From assembly GCF_000143415.4 (NCBI RefSeq), contig NW_003314428.1, forward strand, positions 34,184-73,101: DNA of 38,918 nucleotides, written 5' to 3'. The DNA is from Selaginella moellendorffii. Taxonomy: Eukaryota > Streptophyta > Lycopodiopsida > Selaginellales > Selaginellaceae. Of the stretch, positions 10,557 through 19,296 are shown piece after piece. Position 1 is the stretch's first letter. Each line of letters starts with the position of its first letter. Below the pieces are notes generated by a model. The model was not told the origin of the DNA. It did not search any database and saw nothing but the letters and a program-made list of their open reading frames with translations. A program made the translations under genes and the position numbers.

Positions 10557-11272
10557 ATAATTTTTCACCTGCGATCTCCTACTGATCCACGAGTGTTCAG
10601 TCTCACCAAAATTGTGGAAATCTCGTAAGTGATTTGATTGTGACGTATTCACTCACTTGTTGTATAGGCACTTCGGATCAGGCTGGTCTGGAGCAGGATG
10701 TGGAATACATTGTCTGACTATTTTGTTACTGTTGGGTGTTCAAGCAATTTCTCAGTTGCTATGTATGCCATGGACTCTCTGTGGCAGTTAGCAATGAAAT
10801 TGATGGATCGTGAAGAGCTTGCAAATTACAACTTCCAGAGTCAGTTTATTCGGCCTTTTGTCATCATCATGCAGAGAAGTGCCTCTGTTGAAATACAAGA
10901 ATTTATCATCCGTTGTGTCTCTCAAATGGTGTGCAGCGGGAAATCTGGCTGGAAAATTACGTTTATGGTAACAAAGTTTTCAAAGTCAAGGTATCAATCC
11001 TTTATCAATTACATTTCTTTACAACTGCTGCAACAGATAGAGATAGTGGCATTGTCCATCTTGTATTTGAAACAGTAGAGAAGGTTGTCAGAGATACTTT
11101 CAACACATTACTGAAACTGAGAGCACAATATTCACAGACTGTGAATTGCCTTGCATTCATAAACAACAAGTTTAATGACAATATCAGCCTCAACTCTCTC
11201 GCATTTCTGCATTTTTGTGCCTTAAAGCTTGGTGAAGGAGAGCTGGATCTTACGGAAGATTTTCAATCATAA
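10557..11272 (+). pseudogene. BIG-type (Sec7) ARF-GEF, C-terminal HDS region fragment
   Basis: Three pieces align in order with the HDS region downstream of Sec7 in brefeldin A-inhibited ARF-GEFs (BIG family), which activate ARF GTPases at the trans-Golgi and endosomes. 10575-10624 encodes PTDPRVFSLTKIVEIS. 10668-10967 encodes RIRLVWSRMWNTLSDYFVTV, AMDSLWQLAMKLMDREELAN, FQSQFIRPFVIIMQ and IIRCVSQMV. 11018-11272 encodes FTTAATDRDSGIVHLVFETV, VNCLAFINNKFNDNISLNSL and FCALKLGEGEL. Intron 10625-10667 has GT-AG ends. The next intron has a donor (10968) but no AG where the protein resumes (about 11018). The Sec7 catalytic domain is absent, so this is a fragment, fused directly to the kelch sequence at about 10557. 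Confidence 0.85.
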
Positions 11273-13003
11273 TCTTAAGAATGATGATCTTATTCATTGA
11301 CATTTTACATTATCATATCATATTTACACATTACCTACGTAATGTGTAATATAATATAATATCAGATAATATGTATATAATAGGCCTGGCTATGTCACGC
11401 AGTGTCCTCTCAAGTGACGCTAATAGTTCCTCTACAACTTCATTGTGGATTCACACATGTGAACTCTCATCTGGCATGCACACACATCATGTGGCTTCGA
11501 GCTACTGTCTATGGAGACATTGACAGCCCAGCATGAACGCAATGAAGGGCGTTGTGGATCCCAGGGACCGCTTCAGTTGCAAGGGGACCCTTGGAGGAAA
11601 CTCTACCAGGTAATATAACTGAGGATTGATTAGTCATGATATGTTGTGTTTTGCAGTCTTGCTCTGGCCTTGGAGACTCGCACTTTGACTTGGCTGTGGA
11701 AAGTTTTGGTGACAGTGTATGTAGTGCAGCAAAATTGGTCTACAATTCTGAGCTATATATGCCTGGTGTTTACTGTTGCATAGCTAAATCACGTAGTTTT
11801 TTCACTTATGATTTTATTAACTATTTACATTTTACATTGACAGAATATCAAAATAAGAATCTTATGGACTTGATAGAATCCAGGCATCATAAGATTTGAA
11901 AAGTAGTTTTTATTTGGTGACCAAAGATGCATTCTACACTGAAATTCTAATGGAGCCTCTATGCTAATATCTAGATTGAATAATGAAAGTGCATATGTAT
12001 CCTTAAGTCGGAGCTGCAGACAGAAATGTGAGGTGGATCAGTAGACTGGCTTACATCCTTCTCACTCTGTGTTCTTCAAATATTTTCTAGAATTATAGAG
12101 ATTGTTTTGAATCAAGAGGTAAATTATAGAGATTGTTTTGTGCCACTCACTCATTTCAGAGGTAATAGTAAAGTAAAAGGTTTTTTAGTTCAAATTTTTT
12201 CTAAAATATTAGAGATTGTTTTGAATCAGAGGTGTAACATCTCAGCAACCAAACATGGGCTTTAAAGTTTTTGAGCCAATCTTGGGTTGTGTTGCAACCG
12301 ATAAGAATAAGAATGCATAAAAGCCAATGACTATTATGGGAACACACAAAATATTATGTTTATTAGCAAGATCTTATTCCAAAGGTAATAGTAAAGAAAG
12401 GGTTTTGAGTAAAAGGGCCTTCTAATTATTTAATCAGATATTTAAATATAAATTTAAGTTGAATTATATATATATAAAATTATTGAAAAATATTGAATCA
12501 AGTAAAATTTTCAAATATTATATTTGTTATAAAATGCCATTTCTTTAAATTATTTAATACTTTAAGGGGTGTTAATAGATTTAGCTATTCTAAGTTTTTA
12601 TTTCTCAAGTATTTTATCATTTAATTTTCATAGTATTTATCTTGTATATTATAATTTATAAAATGTCTGAGATACATTGCTGAAGCATGTTCTGGTTGAT
12701 AAGGTTTTAAAGGCATATTAATTTTTTTTCAAAATATCTAATATAACAATTTTGAAAAGTGTTATTTTGAATTTGTGTTATGAAAATTCATGAATGAAAA
12801 TCTAAAAACCTAATATTCTGTGAGAGGAAGAAACTAAGGTTTTAAAAGATCAGACATGTACATAGATGCCCATTGTGGCAGCAATAGTGATTATTATTTT
12901 GTATTCTACTCTATATGACCTACTATATCTGGTATGATCTATATCATAGACTTGTAATTTTAGGAAACAATTATATTTTATGTACTAAAATTCAAATTAT
13001 ATT

Positions 13004-13044
<41 letters not shown>

Positions 13045-13195
13045 TAAAATACAATATTGATAATTTTAGTGATAATATTATAATACAGTATGAAAATTAT
13101 ACATTAATGATAATATTATAATTTTTAATATTTAAAATTATTTATTAATTCACATATTTTTATGTAACAAAAACTATATTTATTAAATCTATTCT
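11273..13195. other. mostly AT-rich DNA with unassigned small exon-like pieces
   Basis: 11390-11900 contains moderately GC-rich stretches with a possible short intron (donor near 11610, acceptor near 11656) and an open frame SCSGLGDSHFDLAVESFGDS that I cannot assign. 12090-12240 repeats a short ATAGAGATTGTTTTG motif three times. A TA dinucleotide run lies at about 13003-13040. The rest looks like decayed repeat DNA; I see no gene. Confidence 0.5.
13003..13040. repeat. (TA)n microsatellite
   Basis: Uninterrupted TA run in AT-rich DNA. A longer run occurs at about 36129-36172. Confidence 0.9.
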
Positions 13196-13199
13196 GTAG

Positions 13200-14220
13200 C
13201 AATTTTTGCCAAGGAAGCAGTGGTGTATAACAATCTAAACCAGCATATACACCATATAAATCAAATTGGGAGATAAAAGCAAGTAAGACTATGGAGATCA
13301 AGTGTGTAGAGGACGATCTATGTATTCCAAATATTGTTCTTAATAGAACAAGTGTTTTAGATGCTTCTAAGCTTGGCCAAGAAACATTTATAGATGTGAT
13401 TGGTGGTGTAATGTAGATTGGACAGACAAACATTTCTCCTAAGGATTTTGGAGCATTCATGAGAAGTAGGATACTTTGTTTGAGTGATGAATCAGGCCAC
13501 AGTATAGACATGTGTCTGTGGATAGGCTGAAGATGAAGGTTCAGAAATCAAGGAGAAACTTGGTCGAGGGGAGAGGCCTATTGTATGTGTGAAGGGCAGC
13601 CAAATTTCAGATTACAATGGCAAGTCTATTTCAGTCACATGTGGCTCTACCCTTTTAGTTGATCCTGAGTTAGAAGCACAGCTGCATGAATGGATGGTTG
13701 CTAGCTACGACACAACCAGTTTTGTCCATGTGACCAACTCTTCTTCTAAAGCAATGATTTCTGGTACAAAGACAGTATCTGAGATGTTGTCTATCAACCT
13801 GAAGGTTTCCAAGTTCTCTGCTATTTTTCGTGTTATTGTCAGTGAAAGAAATCTAGACTGGTGACTTCTATTACCCAGCATGCGTGAAGGTTGTCAATGG
13901 AAGGCAAAGTGGCAAGAAGGTTACTCAGGTTTCGGAAAGTATGTGGCAATGCAACTTTTGTGACACTGATTCTAGAGATATTTGGTTCAAATATGCACTA
14001 CACTTGTGTATTCTGGACAGCACTAGACATATATGGGCAGTTGCATTTGATGATGCTGCTAATAAAATTGTAGGGATGCCTGCATATAAGCTGATGATTA
14101 AACTGTTTTTTTTTTTTTTTTGCCATAATGGACTCTATTCGATCAAAGATGTACAATCTGAAGATTCATTGCAAGCTCGAGAGCTACAGAGATACCGAGA
14201 AATTGAAGTTTTTATAGTTG
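13200..14220 (+). pseudogene. replication protein A large subunit (RPA1), DBD-B to DBD-C remnant
   Basis: RPA1 binds single-stranded DNA through four OB folds. From about 13290 the sequence reads EIKCVEDDLCIPN, then GQETFIDVIGGV, the DBD-B pattern, with stops at about 13414 and 13530. 13580-13800 gives VKGSQISDYNGKSISV and TLLVDPELEAQLHEWM, end of DBD-B. 13862-14100 is the zinc-ribbon OB fold DBD-C: FYYPACVKVVNGRQ, MWQCNFCDTDSRDIWFKYAL, IWAVAFDDAANKIVG. 14130-14220 gives MYNLKIHCKLESYRDTEKLK, the C-terminal strand. Of the four zinc Cys, the second (normally RQC) is Ser. Frames change several times. RPA1-like proteins are encoded by some plant Helitrons, and this lies upstream of a Helitron 3' end, so it may be the element's own gene; a captured host copy is the alternative. 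Confidence 0.85.
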
Positions 14221-14589
14221 AACTTGACACTTTAAAGAAAAAATGTGCAAGAAAACAAAAAAGTATGTTTTATTTCTTTCTACTATTGTTTTATAATTTG
14301 TTGTGTGTGGTATCAAGTTTCTAACTATAAGCCAAGTTAGAGCTTTCAAAGCTAATGTTGTGTAGAAGTTGATGAATGTTTAAAACAATTTGTAATAATG
14401 TAATTAGTTACAAAATGTTTAAATTAACTAAGTATTATTTTTTTAATGATTTCTTTTAGTTTTATGCATGCAAAACAGTTGATTCATGATAACATTATTA
14501 CATTTTTTTTCTCTGTTTCATGTTAAGGGAGAGAGTTCTAAGAAGCTCATGATCAATGAGATGCTAATAAAGGATATCAACAACCACTG

Positions 14590-14800
14590 CTACCGATGGT
14601 CTTTTCGCACCACCAGGTGACACACAAAGGGAAACTTGTATTCTTTGAAACAGGCACAGCTGGATGTCTTATGTCAGTTGATGTTGCTAATGCAGAAAGT
14701 TCCAAAATACATATTGTTGAGTTTGGCCAGAATGCAAAGCATCTTTCAAGCGAGATTGAGCAAGGCAGTGTCTATATATTTTCACCTTATGATTAAATTT
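14590..14800 (+). pseudogene. RPA1 DBD-A remnant, downstream of DBD-C
   Basis: The open frame at 14596-14796 encodes VTHKGKLVFFE, GCLMSVDVANAESSKIHIVE and SSEIEQGSVYIFS. It follows the DBD-A fold of RPA1: VTxKGxLRxF at the first strands, the central VD strand and IExGxVYxIS at the end. In an intact RPA1, DBD-A precedes DBD-B; here it lies after DBD-C, so the gene has been rearranged or two copies have decayed side by side. No complete frame exists. Confidence 0.65.
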
Positions 14801-14819
14801 CTGAATTCACTTTTTACCC

Positions 14820-15300
14820 CTAGATAATAAACACTGGTAAGTCAGATAAAAAAAAGAAAGAAAGAAAGAAAGAATAAACATTTACTGTTAAAGGATCCCT
14901 AGCAACATCTTTTGCTGGTATTTGTTTCCATTCACCACACTCCATGAAAGACATGTCCAAAACAATGAGTGACCTATCAAAATATGTTATAAAATGGAAA
15001 TGTAAACAGGGACAACACACTCTTTTCCATTTAAACCATAATCAGTAAATCTCACAAAACTATTACACAGACATCCCAAGAGTTTATGGCACTTGACACA
15101 GAATAAGAACCAAATGGCTCCAAGCATTCCTTCTCATCTGTTACAAAGAATCTTCCCACTAAATCTCCAGGTTTGGAATTGATCTTTGTAATACGCAGGA
15201 CAATTTCATCTATAGAATTGTTCTTAATATTTTTTATGCCATCCACCGTGCATCTTACACAGCTCCCATCGTCTCTAAGAATTGATTTCAAAACCTAACT
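14820..15300 (-). pseudogene. unidentified minus-strand remnant
   Basis: 15052-15291 on the minus strand is open (SILRDDGSCVRCTVDGIKN and LVGRFFVTDEKECLEPFGSY), and a second stretch at 14880-14980 reads VLDMSFMECGEWKQIPAKD. The first could be OB-fold-like (DDGSxVRCTV), which would fit RPA, but there is not enough to assign it. It ends where homology to the AT-rich Helitron block begins (about 15310). Confidence 0.3.
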
Positions 15301-16065
15301 TACAAACGTTTTTATAGGAAAAACATAATAAGGTATAAATGTACTTGGACCATATAAAGAATTTTGATTCCAAAACTTTCAGTCTGAAAAGATGAAAAAC
15401 TAAAATCCATAACAATGTTTATATTTTTTAAATTTATAAGATGGATATGGTTTAAGTGAGTTTTAATTATATATTTTTTAACATCATTTTAATTTAGTGT
15501 ACTTAAGTAACACTTACTTTATTAAGAGGAAAATTTGTAGAGTTGAATGAATCATCAAGTAATAATATTCTTTTATCAATTACATAGATTTAAAATAAAA
15601 GAAAAAATTAGTACCAAAACTCAATATCTAAATGACTCATCTAGCCATGTGATTCCATAGTGAGCAATTCCATTTATAGAAGATCTTAAACTTCACTCAA
15701 CAATCAGATATTTAAATATGATATAATGTTATGAGTTATATTTATTATATTATGATGTGTGTTGGTGATAGAGTCAACTTTAGAAGGGATATTTAATATA
15801 AAGATTATATTATGTTTAACTAAGTATGTTATGCTACTAATTTTTAACCTGAATCTCCTTTCATGAGAAGTTCATTTAGAAAACTCTTTTTAACATTTTA
15901 AATTCTTATTTCTATAAAATTTCTATTATACATTTCTTAGATTTTGTGAATTTATATTTTCTCAATATATCTAAAACCATTCTCCACTGCCAGCTTATGA
16001 GGTTTAATATAAATGTGGTAGCAAGTTTGATAGATTTACTTATGTATGTTTTTAACCAAACACAT

Positions 16066-17020
16066 AATAGAAATTCAACTCATGTTAGTAAACTATGAAT
16101 GTTAAAGGCATCATTATAGTTCAGATAAAAATAATTTAAGTCAGTATGCAACAAAAAGTTATAATTTCTCCAAACTAACCTATTATTTTTAGTAGTCTAT
16201 GATTCTTTATTTTTGTGAAAAACTCAATTGCTTTTAAAGCATGGCAGCAATCCTGTAGATGTGTTTAGGGTTGTGCACCTTTTTATAAATGCAATAAAAA
16301 CATCAAATTCAAATTAAATGATGATAGCAAATGATCTTATCTTCCTGAACACTTGCATTATTATCTATTTGCATTATTGTTCACTTCTCTGGAGATGAAT
16401 AATAGAAAATTTTAGATAAATTTAACTTTGTATACAATCAAAACTTCTAACATTGTAAAATTAGAAAAGAAGATTTATTTATCTTGAGTATGCTATATCT
16501 CCCTGCATATTATAATTTGATATGAAATCAATAGTTTTATAATAAAATTATCACACTATGTAATCATATAGATTATGATGATGAGGGTATACATAATAGA
16601 AATTCTATTATTATTTAGTAAATTATGAATGTTAAAGGCATTATTACAATTCAGATAATAAAGAAGTTAACTCAGTACACAATTAAATTATAACTTCACC
16701 AGTTCAGTTATAAAACCTATTATTCTTTGGTATAATTCTTTGATTTTGTGAAAACTCAATTGTTTTAAAAGGTTGGCAGAAATCTTGTGGATGTGAACCT
16801 TTTTGTAAAGGCAATAAAAACAAATTCAAATTTAAATTTCACGATGATAAAAAATGATTTTAACTTCTCCAACACATGCATTATTATCTAATTGCATTAT
16901 TGTGCATTACTCTGGAGATGAATAGTTTTATATAATTTTAACCTTGTATACAATAAAAATTTCTAACATTTTAAAATTAGAAAATAAGATCTATTAATCT
17001 TGGGTTTTCTATATCCCCCA
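16066..17020 (+). repeat. tandem duplication of about 430-440 bp within the Helitron 3' part
   Basis: 16066-16507 and 16594-17020 are diverged copies. Both begin AATAGAAATTC, share GAATGTTAAAGGCAT, GCATTATTATCTA and TCTGGAGATGAATA, and end in a CTATATC(T/C)CCC stretch. The downstream copy ends in the real hairpin; the upstream one ends in CTATATCTCCCTGCATA, which looks like the same terminus after decay. Confidence 0.8.
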
Positions 17021-17042
17021 GCGGAGCTGGGGTCTCTGCTAG
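17017..17042 (+). mobile_element. Helitron 3' terminus (hairpin + CTAG)
   Basis: A 7-bp stem (CCCCAGC, loop GGA, GCTGGGG) is followed after about six bases by CTAG (17039-17042) and a T. Its stem core and spacing match the terminus at 8573-8598, so the two belong to one family. Confidence 0.85.
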
Positions 17043-17354
17043 TCAAACTCTTTATTTAAAGTTGCTATTTTGGCATCGGCATCACATATTCCATTTTTAG
17101 AATATCCATTTTTTCTTATGGCAGATGCTCTTGATTCAACAATCCAGATCTGTGATGCTCCAAAGCAATGGTGAGGATTGTGACATGGTGGCAAAGAGCT
17201 TGGTTTTAGGTTTAAGAAACGGTTATTATGGCTGTTCACAAGCCACCAGCGACTTGTGAACCTCTAGATGTTACGCTACAAAGCATCTGTGGGTATGCGC
17301 CATGGAATTTTTCGGGAGTCTTGACTCTTTTCTTTCATTTGTTGTGATTTCTAG

Positions 17355-17622
17355 GCCATTTTCATTTCACAAACTTGCTCCTGGACAAAATGATGGAGAC
17401 CGCTAAGGAAAGTGGCATCCAGTGAAGAATTGTCAACCTCTCCTCCATCACACACATCGCCTCTTACAGTGGTGGAATCCAGTTCTCACACCTGAATGAC
17501 AAAGCCTGGTACCAAACAACTTTCTTTTCTCGTGAGCTTACATTCTTCCTTTTTTCTTCCAAAAGGTACTCCAACACTAGAGCATACAGTCAATCCAAGC
17601 TCGTGAACATCCTCCATGCTTG
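17355..17622 (+). pseudogene. short-chain dehydrogenase/reductase (TIC32/retinol-dehydrogenase-like) fragment
   Basis: Exon 17355-17508 encodes GHFHFTNLLLDKMMETAKES then RIVNLSSITHIASYSGG; exon 17566-17622 encodes YSNTRAYSQSKLVNILHA. They contain the SDR catalytic Ser region (NLSS) and the YxxSK active site (YSQSK), with the N-terminal GHF of the N-H-L-G-H-F motif at the exon start after an acceptor (TTTCTAG). Intron 17509-17565 has GT-AG ends. The Rossmann NAD(P) motif is missing. A TGA interrupts GIQ-RIVN, where related enzymes have a Gly codon. The piece ends abruptly at about 17622, where an unrelated antisense frame begins. Confidence 0.85.
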
Positions 17623-18015
17623 AAGTACTTGACCGGTATGGAGCCACTACTGAAGATCAAGACATTCTCTGACGTGTAGACCTCGATGCTCCTGTCCTTG
17701 CAAGCTTTCTGGAAGTTAACAGTGATGAGAACCTCGCTGGAGTTGCACATGCTACTCGCAATCTTCGCATCCGGCACTGCCATCACTAGATACATTGGGT
17801 TCGAGCTCAGAGCCATGCGGATCTCCTCCAGTTCCTGTTTGGATGTGCTGTAGATGCAAACCAGGGACTTCTCAATCTTCTGGAACAGCTGCTCGGTCTC
17901 ACCATCAGGTGCCATTGGTTCCTGGAGTGTTCCGATGTAAAGTGCTCCTGTTTTGTCCACCATCTTGGTCAACTTTTTAGTCAGCTTGTCCATCGCCTTG
18001 ATCACCTCGCAGCAG
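17577..18015 (-). CDS. open reading frame of unknown family (partial)
   Basis: The minus-strand frame is open for about 145 codons. It reads SQLPHCCEVIKAMDKLTKKL, VDKTGALYIGTLQEP, QLFQKIEKSLVCIYSTSKQE and VLITVNFQKACKDRSIEVYT: amphipathic helices followed by beta-like segments. The amino-acid mix is protein-like and it has no stop, unlike its neighbours. I do not recognise the family. The last about 14 codons are antisense to the SDR exon, so the true C-terminus is lost. A stop lies upstream at about 18040, so it is probably an internal exon of a captured gene fragment. Confidence 0.5.
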
Positions 18016-18109
18016 TGTGGGAGCTGAGAGGTACACCTGACTTAGCTCAGATCTCTGTGGAACAGAACAGGCAGCTCCTCCTTGAAAGTCCTGATGGCAT
18101 AGCCTATCT

Positions 18110-18720
18110 CCATCTATAAGTCTCAAGCTTCTGCTCTTGAAAAGTGTGCTGCCAAGGACTTGAAGGTAACATCTAAATATAAAACGTATCAGCATTTGAA
18201 ATTTGGTGGTTGCCAACCCTGCCAAAACTAATGCGTTGATCCTCAAGGATTTTGCCCCTTCCATTCCTGACAAGAACATCACTTGAAGGTTGTTGTTTTT
18301 AACGTTACATATGACAGATGTCGTTCCTATTTATACAGCTCAAGCAAGCTGAGGAAGATTTGTGAAGCACAAAGGCAAAACATGAAGACTTTCAGAAGCA
18401 AGTTGTAAGAATCTCATGAGAACTGAGTTTTACAGCTTATCATCCCTTTACTAAATCGGCCATAGTCTATTGTTTAGCAAGATTGGCCAAAGTTAATGTT
18501 ATAAGCCTCATTATAATAAGAATCAAGCAGTGTCTATCACTTGTAGTTTAGATCCACTACCTTCTAAACCTCCTCAAAATCTGTGCATACTTGCACACAT
18601 CTTGGATAGCAGAAATCCCAACACATTGCAATGCAGTCCTGGCATGCTGCAAATTTGGAGAGCCAAGTGCTGAATTTCCTACAAAATAAAGAGTAGGATC
18701 TTAAAAGGCTTCTTGAATGT
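18110..18720. other. exon-like debris, unassigned
   Basis: Short open pieces on the plus strand (SQASALEKCAAKDLK near 18120; ANPAKTNALILKDF near 18215; a Lys/Glu/Gln-rich piece near 18340-18410) are separated by intron-like sequence. The last suggests a coiled coil. No family can be named. Confidence 0.35.
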
Positions 18721-18744
18721 TCTTTTGTTGCTGCTCTACGGTTA

Positions 18745-19087
18745 TCTAGCATGTTAGGTGAAAGTCTGCAAGAATTCACCAGCAATCATCCAGTCTTGAG
18801 CATGTTGCTACCAACTCTAAAGCTATGTACAGTTGACCAGCTTCTAGCTTTGTATGAGCACTGGGTCGTGGTGCAGGGATTTATCTGGGGAATCAACTCC
18901 TTCGATCAATGGAGTGTGAACTTAGCAATGTAAACTTGGCTTTCCATCATCTGAAACTAATTGAAAATCCAACCTTTTCAGGTGCTTGCATCCCGAGTTT
19001 GCATACAGATGAATGCTTCACAAAAAAACGAAAGCCCATAGAAGGATCTAATCATAGTCCACAATGCTGCTCAACCGTTATTTAAAG
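18745..19087 (+). pseudogene. glucose-6-phosphate isomerase C-terminal fragment
   Basis: Glucose-6-phosphate isomerase interconverts glucose-6-phosphate and fructose-6-phosphate. Exon to 18929 encodes [26 protein letters not shown] and [19 protein letters not shown], which is the highly conserved C-terminal block of the enzyme (LxALYEHxxxVQGxIWxINSFDQWGVELGK). After a 52-bp intron (18930-18981) the next exon reads VLASRV then, after a frame change, IEGSNHS, as in PIEGFNHST of plant cytosolic PGI. The join between exons is out of phase by one base, and stops follow. The rest of the enzyme is absent, so this is a 3'-end fragment. Confidence 0.85.
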
Positions 19088-19296
19088 GTGAGAGAACTTG
19101 GACAGAGCATGACTTCATAACTTTTTGATAATGAGTGAGCTCTTGAGCTTTCCAAGTACATCACGGCTAAAAAACACATGCAATCCGTGCTGCAGCACAA
19201 CCCGGGTTGCTGAATAATATCTTATTGCCGAATGTAACAAAGGAAAATGATTTAAGATGAATGGACTTGATGGGAAAAGGACTTGATGAATAAAGT

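Larger units (their letters stand above)
15310..17042 (+). mobile_element. AT-rich 3' part of a second Helitron-type element
   Basis: 15313-15830 matches 7535-8490 of the first AT-rich block, with a deletion of several hundred bases near 15340-15370 and many substitutions. The shared stretch includes TTTCAGTCTGAAA and GACTCATCT.GCCATG. The following 1.2 kb is specific to this copy and ends in a hairpin + CTAG terminus at 17017-17042. The 5' end was not found. The RPA1 remnants at 13.2-14.8 kb, and perhaps the BIG fragment, may lie inside the same element. Confidence 0.6.

Noticed and set aside
10550-10570. TCTATAATTTTTC at the kelch/BIG join as a Helitron 5' end
   Set aside because: It begins with TC but is not preceded by A, and no second copy of this terminus was found to confirm it.
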